Positions 1 through 9,145 of a stretch of DNA of 64,000 bases are shown here, one piece after another. The first letter of the stretch is position 1; each line of letters starts with the position of its first letter. A model generated the notes under the pieces. That model was not told where the DNA came from and ran no database searches. It saw nothing but the letters and a program-made list of their open reading frames with translations. A program made the translations under genes and the position numbers. The DNA comes from PGYR01 sp034670025. Its GTDB lineage: Bacteria; Bacteroidota; Ignavibacteria; Kapaibacteriales; UBA2268. The stretch is taken from the NCBI GenBank assembly GCA_034670025.1, contig JAXMOE010000002.1, forward strand, positions 62,001-126,000, given 5' to 3'.

Positions 1-54
1 CATTGCTAAGTGAAAAGGACAGTTCAAATATTCTTCTAAAGTTTTTTCTTTCAT
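1..54 (-). CDS. Start of a protein cut by the left window edge
   Basis: An ATG on the minus strand at 54-52 opens a frame that runs to the window edge and gives 18 residues beginning MKEKTLEEYLNCPFHLAM. The Y-x-x-C-P pattern resembles the N-terminal motif of some PD-(D/E)XK nucleases, but 18 residues are too few to assign a family. It would be divergent from the lipoprotein gene at 174. I see only a weak purine stretch as ribosome binding site. Function unknown. Confidence 0.35.
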   Translation of the reverse strand, partial: MKEKTLEEYLNCPFHLAM

Positions 55-173
55 AACTCATTGATTTTTCACAATACTTACATTTATGTTATTACTTCCC
101 ATACATGTAACTACTTTCATTAGTAAACTTTTGTTTTTAGATTTGTATTATTATTTAACAAAAATTAACAAAA

Positions 174-698
174 ATGACAATTAAAAATAAATTTATATCA
201 ATTTTACTACTAATAGTATTATCATCAATATTTATTAGTTGCAATGAAAATACAGAAAATAAAAAATCAAATATTATTAACAATAAAACAACAGACAAAA
301 TGGAATCAAACAAAAACAAAGAGTTAGTTAAAGAGTTTATTGAAGCTATGAAAAATTCCAATGTAGATAAGCTCAAGACAATGATCACGGAAGATTTTAG
401 TTGGTGGATAATTGGAAAACCAGAATATTTGGCGACTGCTGGAGAACACGATTCCGAATATTTTCTTAGTTTTTTTAAAGGGGCTGAATTGTTTCCCGAA
501 GGAGCAGATTTTAAAACTACTTCGATGATTTCTGAAGGAAATAGTGTGGCTGCAGAAGCTGAGTTCAGGGCCAAAACAGCTATGGGAACTGATTATGAAA
601 ACTACTATCACTTTCTATTTATCATAGAAGGCGGAAAAGTAAAAAGAATGAAAGAATATATGGATACATATCATGCAAAGGTAACATTTGGTTTATAG
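174..698 (+). CDS. Lipoprotein with SnoaL/NTF2-like domain
   Basis: 174 residues. The N-terminus is a lipoprotein signal peptide with lipobox I-S-C and lipidation at Cys23. A low-complexity Asn/Lys linker follows to about residue 42. From Met43 onward the protein looks like a SnoaL/ketosteroid-isomerase (NTF2-like) fold: helix KELVKEFIEAMKNSNVDKL, then a Trp-rich strand with SWWIIG and a C-terminal EGGKVKRMKEYMDT strand. NTF2-like domains are small ligand-binding cones, some of them enzymes; no substrate can be named here. The likely place is the periplasmic face of a membrane. The second ATG at 300 would give a cytoplasmic protein, but the intact lipobox favours the first start. Confidence 0.75.
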   Translation: MTIKNKFISILLLIVLSSIFISCNENTENKKSNIINNKTTDKMESNKNKELVKEFIEAMKNSNVDKLKTMITEDFSWWIIGKPEYLATAGEHDSEYFLSFFKGAELFPEGADFKTTSMISEGNSVAAEAEFRAKTAMGTDYENYYHFLFIIEGGKVKRMKEYMDTYHAKVTFGL

Positions 699-841
699 TT
701 TAAATACTGGTATTCTAGTAATAGTATTAAAAATAAGAGAATAGACAGACAGAAATTTCGATTTGATTCTCGGTTGCTGAATTAGGGGTGATGTATTGAG
801 TTTCATTTGTGAGAATGTTTAGATTTTCTTAATTTGAATAT

Positions 842-1780
842 ATGAAAGCTTACTTCCCATATCAACCAAATATAAAGATAGTTTTAGCAGTAATAATATT
901 TTTATTAATCACAGTTAGCCAAAACACATTAGCTCTACCAATTTCACCACAACCATTACGAAAATTAGTGATGGAATCAGAATATATTGTCTATGCTGAT
1001 GTAATTGATATTATTACTGAAAAATCAACTACTCACAAGGATATTTCTTTTGCCGTCTTAGTTATAAAAGATAAACTCCAAGGAACAATTAATAATGATA
1101 CTATAAAAGTTTATTTTTCAACAGATATAATTTGCCCCGAACCAGCAAAATATAGTAAAGGAGAAACTGTACTTGCTTTCTTAAATAGAAACTATACAGG
1201 ATATTACACTCATGCTCGGTCGTATGGCTCTAAACCGATGGGCTCATCAGCTTTCTTAGTTTATAAGTTGAGAATACATGAAATGCAAAGTATTATGGAG
1301 TTAGAAAATGAAGAAGAAAAGAAAAAGCAAACAATAGATTGGTTAGTAAAATGTGCATTGAACCCAGTTACCAGATTTGAAGGAATACTTGAACTTAATA
1401 GTATTAGGGATACTCAACCATATCCAAACAGATTTAAACAAACACAAGAAAGGAAGTATGAATTAGATTATACTCAAAAGGAAAAGTTAAGAGAAGCATT
1501 TTTTTCAATTTGTGAATTAACTCGTATTGATATGCCATTAATTAATTTAATTGAAGGTCCCAATGATACTGAAATTATTGATTTTCTTATTGAAAGAATT
1601 ATTGAAAAAGATATAGAAAATGCTTGGCAAGAATTATTCATTTATGATGAAATTGCAAAACTTACTGAAAGAGACGACTTAAAAGAAATTGTAGAACAGA
1701 TAAATTCTCTTTATTATAGTGATGAATATACAGAAGAGAAAGCAAGAAAACTTCTTAAAGAATTTAAAGAAAAACTGTAA
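842..1780 (+). CDS. Secreted or membrane-anchored protein of unknown function
   Basis: 312 residues. A hydrophobic segment at about residues 11-31 ending in TLALP reads as a signal peptide or N-terminal anchor. Residues 35-125 look like a beta-rich domain: SEYIVYADVIDI, a strand FAVLVIKDKLQG, a CPEP turn and KGETVLAFL. This pattern is loosely like the OB-type netrin/TIMP-like domains found in some bacterial secreted proteins, but that is a weak impression. The second half is charged and helical (ELENEEEKKK, then a long stretch ending KLLKEFKEKL). The gene stands alone between a lipoprotein gene and glnN and is AT-rich even for this window. I do not recognise the family. Confidence 0.7.
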   Translation: MKAYFPYQPNIKIVLAVIIFLLITVSQNTLALPISPQPLRKLVMESEYIVYADVIDIITEKSTTHKDISFAVLVIKDKLQGTINNDTIKVYFSTDIICPEPAKYSKGETVLAFLNRNYTGYYTHARSYGSKPMGSSAFLVYKLRIHEMQSIMELENEEEKKKQTIDWLVKCALNPVTRFEGILELNSIRDTQPYPNRFKQTQERKYELDYTQKEKLREAFFSICELTRIDMPLINLIEGPNDTEIIDFLIERIIEKDIENAWQELFIYDEIAKLTERDDLKEIVEQINSLYYSDEYTEEKARKLLKEFKEKL

Positions 1781-1811
1781 ATATTATATCAATAGATATA
1801 GCCCACATCAT

Positions 1812-1830
1812 TTCGACAGGCTCAATGACC
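1812..1830 (+). repeat. Copy 1 of a dispersed 19-base intergenic repeat
   Basis: TTCGACAGGCTCAATGACC here and TTCGACAAGCTCTATGACC at 39612-39630 agree at 17 of 19 positions. Both lie between genes. Repeats with a core like this are common between genes in FCB-group genomes, as I recall. The two copies seen here suggest a family present elsewhere in the chromosome. Confidence 0.5.
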
Positions 1831-1876
1831 GCAGAATAAAAAGCTTTTAGAATCAAAGAATAATTGTCACACCCAC

Positions 1877-1885
1877 TTATCCACA
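1877..1885 (+). promoter_or_regulatory. Exact DnaA-box consensus
   Basis: TTATCCACA at 1877-1885 is the exact high-affinity DnaA box. It sits in an AT-rich 218-base gap upstream of glnN. An inverted degenerate copy (TGTTTATAA, two differences from the reverse consensus) lies at 1889-1897. One perfect box can occur by chance in 64 kb, and no dnaA or dnaN gene or box cluster is visible, so this is not called an origin. Confidence 0.3.
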
Positions 1886-1998
1886 AAATGTTTATAACAT
1901 AATATACAATTTGTTATATCTATTTCTTTTGATTATTATCGCTATGTAGTATTTTTGTATAATATTTAAAAACAAATCCCCAGATAAGGTTTAAACTC

Positions 1999-4185
1999 AT
2001 GTCAATTAGAAGTGAAAGCTTGCTTAATATAAATCCTAATAAGCAAGACAAAAGGTTCACAGGTAACATAAAAGACAAACCAATCTCCGAGTATTACTCT
2101 CGCTTGGTCTTCAACGACGAAGCAGTAAAAAAATATCTAATGAAAGAAGCCCACGAAGGCCTAAGGGCAGCAGTAGAAAAAGGCGAAAAGATAGATGCCA
2201 AAACTGCTGACTTCGTTGCAGTAGGTATGCGTAATTGGGCTTTGGACCACGGTGCAACTCACTACACTCACTGGTTCCAACCGCTAACAGGAAGGACTGC
2301 CGAAAAGCACGATTCATTCTTCAAGTTAGACAAACACGGAAATCCAATAGAAGCGTTTAGTGGCAAAGAGTTGATAAAACAAGAGCCAGACGGTTCTAGT
2401 TTTCCTACTGGTGGACTAAGAGAAACACACAAAGCAAGGGGCTACACAGTGTGGGACCCAAGCTCTCCTGCATTTATCATAGAAGCAAAGCACGGTAAAA
2501 CTCTTTGTATTCCTGCTATCTTCATCTCATACGAAGGCGATTCGTTAGATTTGAAAACACCTTTGCTTAAGTCAATATCTGCTGTAGAAAAAGCAGCACT
2601 CGATGTAGTGCACTATTTCTACCCAGACGTAAAAAAAATAGTACCGACTTTGGGTTGGGAACAAGAATACTTCATAGTAGATGAGGCACTTTATAACGCA
2701 AGACCTGATTTGCTACTTTGCGGTAGAACTCTGTTTGGTAACGCTTCCGCTCGTGGCCAACAGTTAGATGACCACTACTTTGCACAAATACCTGAGAGGG
2801 TATATGACTTTATGCACGATTTTGAAAATGATTGCCTGAAATTGGGAATACCAATTACTACTAGACACAATGAGGTAGCACCGAATCAATTCGAGTGTGC
2901 TCCAAACTTTGAAACAGCAAACATAGCAGCTGACCACAACCAATTGCTTATGTCGATTATTGATATTGTAGCTAAAAGACACAACCTAAGAGCAATGCTT
3001 CATGAGAAGCCATTTGCTGGACTCAACGGCTCGGGTAAACATAACAACTGGTCACTTGCCACAAACGAAGGTAAAAACTTACTTTCTCCTGGCAAAAACC
3101 CAATGGAAGATTTGAGTTTCTTAACATTCTTTATCAATGTCATTGCGGCATTGCACAAGCATGCTGGCTTACTAAGAGCTAGCATTTCCAATGCAGGTAA
3201 CGATTATAGACTTGGTGGTCAAGAAGCACCTCCAGCTATTATATCTGTATTTACTGGCGACAATATGGAAAAAGTATTGAGTGCGTTCCTAAATGAAAAG
3301 GAATATAAGCATGATGGGAAAGCTACTTTAGAGCTGAACTTAGATAAGATTGCAGATATAGAAAGAGACGAGACTGACAGAAATAGAACTTCGCCATTCC
3401 CATTCACTGACAACAGATTCGAATTCCGTTCTGTTGGAAGTAGTGTAAACGTATCGAACCCAATGACTGTTCTTAATACAATAGTTGCTGATCAGTTGAT
3501 TGATTTCAAGAATATGGTAGATGAAGAAAAAGCAAATCATGAAGACATCAATGATGCAATTAAATTAGTATTAAGAAAAGTATTGAATGAATCACAAAAT
3601 TCAATTTTCAATGGCGATAATTATAGTCAAGAATGGATAGACGAAGCTGAGCGAAGAGGACTTAAACATATAAAAACTACTCCAGATGCTTTTGATGAAT
3701 ACATTAGTGAAGAAACAATCTCATTGTTCGTAAGACACAATATATTCACGGAAAATGAGATAAAGTCAAGATATAACGTAGCAATGGAGGAGTATTGTGC
3801 CAAATTAGATATAGAAGCAAGATTAGTAGAAGAAATATCGAAAGCTCACATAATTCCAGCTTGTGTGCAACATCAGAATAAGCTAATCGAGAACGTAAAA
3901 GGGTTGATGAAAATTGGTTTGGATGAGGAATCTGAGGTACAGAAAGATTCAATAAGAGAAATTTCTACTCGCTTGAAGAATCTAAATCAGTACTTAGGTG
4001 AATTACACAAAATAAGAAATGAAGCCGAAGAATTAAAATCACTCCGTAAACAAGGCGTTATGTACGCGGATGAAGTGAAACCGCTATTTGACAAAATAAG
4101 AGTAGAAGCAGATGCTTTGGAGCTAATAGTTGATGACAGAAGCTGGCCGTTGCCTAAGTATCGTGAATTGTTATTCTTACACTAA
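1999..4185 (+). CDS. glnN: Type III glutamine synthetase
   Basis: 728 residues, the length of the large GSIII family and far longer than GlnA (about 450-470). It makes glutamine from glutamate, ammonia and ATP in the cytoplasm. Visible GSIII motifs in order: GGLRETHKARGYTVWDPSSP (about 129-148); the metal/glutamate-binding GWEQEYF (about 219); NQFECAP (about 295); HEKPFAGLNGSGKHNNWS (about 335-352); NRFEFRSVGSS (about 471). The long C-terminal helical tail is typical. A strong hairpin terminator follows at 4216, so the gene appears monocistronic. Likely nitrogen-regulated, but I see no recognisable operator. Confidence 0.97.
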   Translation: MSIRSESLLNINPNKQDKRFTGNIKDKPISEYYSRLVFNDEAVKKYLMKEAHEGLRAAVEKGEKIDAKTADFVAVGMRNWALDHGATHYTHWFQPLTGRTAEKHDSFFKLDKHGNPIEAFSGKELIKQEPDGSSFPTGGLRETHKARGYTVWDPSSPAFIIEAKHGKTLCIPAIFISYEGDSLDLKTPLLKSISAVEKAALDVVHYFYPDVKKIVPTLGWEQEYFIVDEALYNARPDLLLCGRTLFGNASARGQQLDDHYFAQIPERVYDFMHDFENDCLKLGIPITTRHNEVAPNQFECAPNFETANIAADHNQLLMSIIDIVAKRHNLRAMLHEKPFAGLNGSGKHNNWSLATNEGKNLLSPGKNPMEDLSFLTFFINVIAALHKHAGLLRASISNAGNDYRLGGQEAPPAIISVFTGDNMEKVLSAFLNEKEYKHDGKATLELNLDKIADIERDETDRNRTSPFPFTDNRFEFRSVGSSVNVSNPMTVLNTIVADQLIDFKNMVDEEKANHEDINDAIKLVLRKVLNESQNSIFNGDNYSQEWIDEAERRGLKHIKTTPDAFDEYISEETISLFVRHNIFTENEIKSRYNVAMEEYCAKLDIEARLVEEISKAHIIPACVQHQNKLIENVKGLMKIGLDEESEVQKDSIREISTRLKNLNQYLGELHKIRNEAEELKSLRKQGVMYADEVKPLFDKIRVEADALELIVDDRSWPLPKYRELLFLH

Positions 4186-4215
4186 GATAGTGAGTTAAAG
4201 TAATAGAATTTTCAG

Positions 4216-4246
4216 AGCCCTATGAGATTTTTATAGGGCTTTGTTG
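4216..4246 (+). terminator. Rho-independent terminator after glnN
   Basis: AGCCCTAT (4216-4223) pairs exactly with ATAGGGCT (4233-4240), an 8-bp stem with a 9-base loop, followed by a T-rich stretch. It ends 12 bases before the next ATG at 4252, so the methyltransferase gene starts close behind it and may partly depend on readthrough or have a promoter inside glnN. Confidence 0.8.
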
Positions 4247-4251
4247 TATAA

Positions 4252-4980
4252 ATGTATAAGAAAATAAAAAATATCGCTAAATCAATAATCCCAGAATCAA
4301 TAATTCAAAATAATGAAAAGTTGATAAGGGGGTTAGTGTCCTTACCATACAGAGGTAGCAGGTATGAGTGTAATCTCTGTGAAATCAAACTGAGGAAATT
4401 TATTACTTTAGACAATGGTAACAGACTATGTCCCAATTGTGGTAGCTTACCGAGAACAAGAAGATTGTGGGATTTGATAAAATTAGATTTAGTAGGTAAA
4501 ACTGTCCTTCACTTCTCCCCCTCTAATTCCTTGAAGCAACGAATAACTAAATCCAATGTAAAAAAATATATCACAACTGATTATGAAGGGGAATTTCAAG
4601 CAGATGAGCAGTATGACATTCAAGCTATAGACCTCCCAGACGAGACCTTAGACATAGTGCTATGCTATCATATATTAGAACACATACCCAATGACAGAAT
4701 GGCTATGAAAGAGCTACATAGAGTGCTTAAATATGGGGGAGTGTGTTATATACAAACTCCATTCAAAGACGGCAAAATATATGAAGATACCTCTATAATT
4801 TCCCCAGAAGATAGATTGGAACACTTCGGACAAGAAGACCACCTTAGAATTTACTCAGTTGAAGGTTTAAAGTCTAGATTAGAAGAATCAGGGTTTGCGG
4901 TAGAAGTGTTGACTTTTGCTGATGCAAATAGCAGCTATGGTTTTGAGATGAATGAAACGGTAATCAGGGCAAAAAAATAG
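4252..4980 (+). CDS. SAM-dependent methyltransferase with zinc ribbon
   Basis: 242 residues. The N-terminal part carries two Cys pairs (CNLC at about 38-41 and CPNC at about 61-64), a likely zinc ribbon. A class I (Rossmann) methyltransferase core of the Methyltransf_11 type follows: a degenerate glycine motif in the strand TVLHFSPSNS (about 85), an acidic residue after the next strand (TTDYEGEF, about 107) and LPDETLDIVLCYHILEHIP (about 125-143). The substrate cannot be read from sequence; related proteins often occur with glycan-synthesis genes, but none adjoins it here. The stop codon lies inside the convergent terminator hairpin at 4978-5000. Confidence 0.85.
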   Translation: MYKKIKNIAKSIIPESIIQNNEKLIRGLVSLPYRGSRYECNLCEIKLRKFITLDNGNRLCPNCGSLPRTRRLWDLIKLDLVGKTVLHFSPSNSLKQRITKSNVKKYITTDYEGEFQADEQYDIQAIDLPDETLDIVLCYHILEHIPNDRMAMKELHRVLKYGGVCYIQTPFKDGKIYEDTSIISPEDRLEHFGQEDHLRIYSVEGLKSRLEESGFAVEVLTFADANSSYGFEMNETVIRAKK

Positions 4981-5000
4981 GGACTAAACATTAGCCCCTA
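4971..5000 (-). terminator. Terminator of the GT5-DUF4270-OMP operon
   Basis: A 10-bp stem with one mismatch (4978-4987 with 4991-5000, loop ACA) is followed on the minus strand by seven Ts (4977-4971). On the plus strand it includes the stop codon of the methyltransferase gene, so it probably serves both convergent transcripts. Confidence 0.7.
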
Positions 5001-5032
5001 CCTCAGTAATATTTTTCTTTTGGTATTCTTGT

Positions 5033-6259
5033 TTATTCATAGCTTCTGTTGAACGGCTGGAACCAAGTGTCGCCAATACTAATATTGACTGACAATCGAC
5101 CAAAACTTTCTTTTATCAAGCTATTGTCTGTTGTACCTCGTTGCCCCAAAGTAAGTGCAGCATCAATTTCTGCAGTACCTCTTATTGGAATAGTGAACCC
5201 AAAAGAGCCAGAGAATTCTGTTATTTCAGTACCGTTTAAGTTAAAGTAATGGTTTTTGAAGTTAGCACCTAAGCTATATCCCCAAGTGTCCAATCCCCTC
5301 GCACTTGGACTATTGTTCCCAATTCTTTGTACACCAAAAGAGTAAGAGTCATAATTTGAATACTCAGTTTGGTCGTAAGTATTATATTCAAAATTTGAAA
5401 AATCAGCAGTAATCATATCAGCACCTATGATAAACTTCCCAATCTTGTATGAAAGACCAAGACCCAATGTGCTAGGCATATCATATTCGGCTTCGGTTGT
5501 GAATGTAGTGTCTTCTACAAGCCCAGAGCCATAAGTCAATTCATTTTCAACTGTCAGGGCTGATGATGGTTCGTAAAATGCACCTACTCTCAAATCATTA
5601 ATTGGTTCAACTGCTATACCAAATTTAAGTCCAGTCCCACCAAGTCCATCAGTCGATGTAGAATAAGTAGGGAAGGCATTGGTCTCAAAAAATGATGATT
5701 GTATTCTGTTTTCAATTATTCCAGTATTTCCAAATACCTGAACTCCAATCGATACCATATCTATTGGTTTGATAGAGAAGCCAAAATAAGCACGGCTGAT
5801 ACCACCAGATGACTCAGTAATACTTTTGCCAGTAAGTGTTTCGCCATTTTTTTCAACTGAAATAGGAGTAGAAATCAAACTATTTACGTTAGAATAACTA
5901 TAAAACCCCATAGAAATTGAGGCACCCATAGCAGTATCGATATTGAAAAGTGTTAGCAATCCATCTAAGCTACCGTTGTTTTGATAAAGCTCTTGATTGT
6001 CATTACTTACCAAACTTTGATTGAATTTATAACCTAATTGAATTCTGGTATCTGTGTTTTCTGACCACATAGCGGGGTTTTTCAGATTTATGCCAGTGGG
6101 GTGAGCAAATGCTACACCTGTACCACCCAATGCGTCGTATTTAGCTCCATTCACGTGAAATAGTTCGCCCACTCCAAATATCGAGTAATTAGAACCACCT
6201 TGGGATAAAAGAGGTAAACTTGTTGAAATTAGTATTAAAATTAAAAGTATTTTCTTCAT
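5033..6259 (-). CDS. Outer membrane beta-barrel protein, FadL/OmpP1-like architecture
   Basis: 408 residues with a 19-residue signal peptide ending LPLLSQ. The mature start SNYSIFGVGELF followed by ALGGTGVAFAHPTGINLKNPA is the pattern of FCB-group outer membrane proteins related to FadL/OmpP1 or PorV, where an N-terminal stretch precedes alternating amphipathic strands. The rest alternates aromatic and polar residues, as in a barrel (for example AYFGFSIKPIDMVSIGVQVFG). It is the last gene of a three-gene minus-strand operon, starting directly at the stop of the lipoprotein gene. The cargo, if it is a transporter, is unknown. Confidence 0.7.
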   Translation of the reverse strand: MKKILLILILISTSLPLLSQGGSNYSIFGVGELFHVNGAKYDALGGTGVAFAHPTGINLKNPAMWSENTDTRIQLGYKFNQSLVSNDNQELYQNNGSLDGLLTLFNIDTAMGASISMGFYSYSNVNSLISTPISVEKNGETLTGKSITESSGGISRAYFGFSIKPIDMVSIGVQVFGNTGIIENRIQSSFFETNAFPTYSTSTDGLGGTGLKFGIAVEPINDLRVGAFYEPSSALTVENELTYGSGLVEDTTFTTEAEYDMPSTLGLGLSYKIGKFIIGADMITADFSNFEYNTYDQTEYSNYDSYSFGVQRIGNNSPSARGLDTWGYSLGANFKNHYFNLNGTEITEFSGSFGFTIPIRGTAEIDAALTLGQRGTTDNSLIKESFGRLSVNISIGDTWFQPFNRSYE

Positions 6260-7501
6260 TTAAAATTCGGGTCTTTTTGCGTAGAATATTGTTAATTCTG
6301 GTCTAAGAGCTGTTTCGGCATCTGCACCATATAAATAGTATTTGTCTAATCGGAAGTAAGAGTCTGAAGGATTGGTGTTTGGAGCATAATTGAACAATAG
6401 TGAACCTTTTCTTTCACCCCTTACCCAATCTTCTACTGCAGATGTAACACTAGTAAATCTGTAGTAATTATTACCGCTCTGTCTTAATCCTAGATATATA
6501 TTATCTACGTTTTCAAAGAAGCCATCTTCAAATGTTACATCTTTTTGAGCTAATAGAAAACTGTCTCTTCCTAATGAACCAACATTACTTCTTTCATCAT
6601 CCACATATACTTTCAGTACTGCTTTTACAACAGAAGCATATTCTGGTAATGCACTTACATCAAAATCTAATTTTGAACGAACGCTTACCCCAGATTGTAC
6701 TGTTAGCGAGTTTGCGTCGGGTTCTGGACCTGTTGCGTAAAACGCAGCTACGTTTGCACGCAACATAAGGGTGTCGTTGCTTGTGCTGTCTGGCCATTTA
6801 TATACAATTTTAATAAATGGATTAGGTGCATCATCACCCGAAGCCCCTACTCTTTCAGTTAAGTAAGCACTAATAACGTCTGAGTTAGCAGTTGGTCTTA
6901 ATCCAATTGAGTAACTGTGTTGTCTTCTGAAATCACTACTATCTATAGCATCAGTTGCTTCAAGTACCGAAAAGTCAATCCAATTTTGTATTAATTGTAG
7001 GTTAAGATTGATTTTAGCTGTATCTTCAATTTGACTAAAGGTATTTTCTAGTTGCCCCATCACATCCCCTTCATATATATTATCCAAACCATTGTCTTCT
7101 ACAATAGTTTTATAATTATCAGTGGGAAGGATAGGTACTTTAACTTCAAATATTTCAAATGATTGAAGTCCGTTAGTATCGCCCAGGGCGTAACCACTTT
7201 TAATCAAATTCAATTCTGCAGAAATCACTTCTGCACTATCAAGAAAAGCAATATTCTCATATCTTAATATTGGATATGCTGAATATTCCTCGGTCATACC
7301 CACTTGGATAACTCCTTGATTAAACCCAGATAAATAATATCTTTGCGATTCAGAATTGAGTATCATATTTACTTCGCTCGAAGAAACTGCTTGGAAAGAT
7401 ACGCTGTCAATCTGATAGCCAAGTTCTGTTGGCTGTTCGTTACAACTAATTAGGTAAATTGATAATACTGTTAATATTACTATAATAAGTCTATTTGTCA
7501 T
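6260..7501 (-). CDS. DUF4270-like surface lipoprotein
   Basis: 413 residues with a lipoprotein signal peptide and lipobox I-S-C (Cys20). The mature part is a long beta-rich protein with repeated strands of the type SAEVISAELNLIKSGY and SVVKAVLKVYVDD, similar to the DNRLRE/DUF4270 type of surface beta-sandwich. In Bacteroidota, DUF4270 lipoproteins are typically encoded next to a glycogen/starch-synthase-like gene, and that arrangement is present here: the start overlaps the end of the GT5 gene by 11 bases. The family assignment rests mainly on that context and length. Function not established. Confidence 0.65.
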   Translation of the reverse strand: MTNRLIIVILTVLSIYLISCNEQPTELGYQIDSVSFQAVSSSEVNMILNSESQRYYLSGFNQGVIQVGMTEEYSAYPILRYENIAFLDSAEVISAELNLIKSGYALGDTNGLQSFEIFEVKVPILPTDNYKTIVEDNGLDNIYEGDVMGQLENTFSQIEDTAKINLNLQLIQNWIDFSVLEATDAIDSSDFRRQHSYSIGLRPTANSDVISAYLTERVGASGDDAPNPFIKIVYKWPDSTSNDTLMLRANVAAFYATGPEPDANSLTVQSGVSVRSKLDFDVSALPEYASVVKAVLKVYVDDERSNVGSLGRDSFLLAQKDVTFEDGFFENVDNIYLGLRQSGNNYYRFTSVTSAVEDWVRGERKGSLLFNYAPNTNPSDSYFRLDKYYLYGADAETALRPELTIFYAKRPEF

Positions 7502-8978
7502 TCTTTTCTTTTAATAGCTTTTTGTATAAATTTTCATAACCCTTTATGTCTTCTTTCCAATTGAAATCATCTAACATACCGTTTCTTGCTAAAGTAATCC
7601 AATTATCTTTGTCTGCAAATACTGCTAGAGCACTTTTTACAGCTTTCATCATCGAATCAGTAGTGTATTCGTGGAATAGTATCGAATTTCCTTCGAACTC
7701 ATCACCATCATAACCAATTGCTATATCTTGAATCACACCTGCATTGTGTGCAATTGGAACAGAGCCGTAAAGACAAGCATGCATGAACTTAACGGCAGTT
7801 TTTGGTTTTTCTGGAGTTAAGAGGAACATATCACTTCCCGCTTCCATTTCAGAATTTAACGATTCAGAAAATCCTAGTTTAAATTTAAACTTAGCGGGAT
7901 ATTTTTTTTCAATTTCAGCTAAGGTCTTTTCCAAATCCTTATCGCCCGGTCCATATAAAACTACTTGTAAGTTTTCTTTAAATAGATTATCGGCAGAATC
8001 GATGAAAAGTTTCAAATCTTCTTGTTTGTCTATTGTGACATTAATCGCAAACAAAGGAGTCTTTGGATGAAATTCTAATCCAAATTTATTCACTAAGTCA
8101 ACTTTATTATGATACTTAAAGTCTTCAAACTCTTCATCATATTTAGCAACCAAGTTGTCGTCTGATTTCGGGTTCCAAGTCCAAGTATCAATTTTACTTT
8201 TTAGGGCAACAAATTTCTTCTTAAATCCAGGTACTTTTTTTGCCAAACTATCAGATTTTGATTCATCTGATAACACTTCAGCGCCATAGTCTTCACTAAC
8301 TGTAGTTATTCTCTCAGCGTGAATTAATCCACCCTTGAGCAAGTTTAATTTCTTGTTATAAGTAAAATCTTTTTTGAATGATTCTTTTAATCCTAATAAA
8401 TCAAATTTCTTCAAATCATCAACGCCTTGATTGTTAAAATCAAGTGCCGTTACTACAAATTTAGTGTTCTCAAACTCTTTTGGATAAAGTGATTTGGCAT
8501 AAGCAGGGATTAGTGAAGCTTGCCAGCCCATACAGTGTATGACTTGTGGGTACCAGTTAAGAAGTACACACGTATCAATTACTGTCTTACTGAAAAATAT
8601 AAATCTTTCAGTATTGTTCGGATGCATTTTCCAAGTTTTTTGATCGTGGTAAGCTCCTTTGAAAGTGTCAAAGTACTCAGTGTTAGTAGTAATGTATGCT
8701 TGAACTTTATTTCTCGAATTACTAACTGATGATGATTTGATGGACCCAATTATCTTTTCTCCACCCATATCGAAAGTTAATTCTTTCAATCTATTTATAT
8801 CATGAATTCTGTTTTTTCTTTCGGAAACGTTACCAAACTTGGGCATCATTATCCGTGCATCGTGACCGTTCTCTCTAAGTGCTAGAGGGTAGGAATATGA
8901 AAAATCTGCAGTTGTAGTTTCATTCGAAAATGGAAAGACTTCTGGAGTAACAAACAAAACGCTTATTTCTTTTGCCAT
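7491..8978 (-). CDS. GT5 glycogen/starch-synthase-like protein, divergent
   Basis: 495 residues, two Rossmann halves (GT-B fold). The N-terminal half carries VLFVTPEVFPF (7-17), ARIMMPKFGNVSERKN (41-56) and VIHCMGWQASL (146-156, corresponding to the H-x-H/D-W motif). The C-terminal half carries LFAINVTIDKQEDL (309-322), VVLYGPGDKDL and LTPEKPKTAVKFMHACLYGSVP (387-408). Compared with E. coli GlgA the K-T-G-G-L loop is absent, the R-L-T-x-Q-K-G phosphate-binding motif has lost its Arg and Lys, and only the Glu at 390 may remain. It matches the Bacteroidota subfamily that sits beside DUF4270 genes. It may not make glycogen. Confidence 0.75.
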   Translation of the reverse strand: MAKEISVLFVTPEVFPFSNETTTADFSYSYPLALRENGHDARIMMPKFGNVSERKNRIHDINRLKELTFDMGGEKIIGSIKSSSVSNSRNKVQAYITTNTEYFDTFKGAYHDQKTWKMHPNNTERFIFFSKTVIDTCVLLNWYPQVIHCMGWQASLIPAYAKSLYPKEFENTKFVVTALDFNNQGVDDLKKFDLLGLKESFKKDFTYNKKLNLLKGGLIHAERITTVSEDYGAEVLSDESKSDSLAKKVPGFKKKFVALKSKIDTWTWNPKSDDNLVAKYDEEFEDFKYHNKVDLVNKFGLEFHPKTPLFAINVTIDKQEDLKLFIDSADNLFKENLQVVLYGPGDKDLEKTLAEIEKKYPAKFKFKLGFSESLNSEMEAGSDMFLLTPEKPKTAVKFMHACLYGSVPIAHNAGVIQDIAIGYDGDEFEGNSILFHEYTTDSMMKAVKSALAVFADKDNWITLARNGMLDDFNWKEDIKGYENLYKKLLKEKNDK

Positions 8979-9145
8979 AACTTTATGATTTGTTTAAATG
9001 TACGTAAGTTGCAAAAATAACGATTTTTTTTCCCATTTAGAAATGTAATATAAGTATTTGGCAATTTATCTAACAATAGTTTTGTTTAATCGTATATTTA
9101 TGGTGAAACAGATAAGTATTATATTTTAATAAAATAGAACAAACA

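Noticed and set aside
1870..1998. Chromosome origin of replication upstream of glnN
   Set aside because: Only one exact DnaA box, no dnaA, dnaN, rpmH or gidA neighbours, no cluster.
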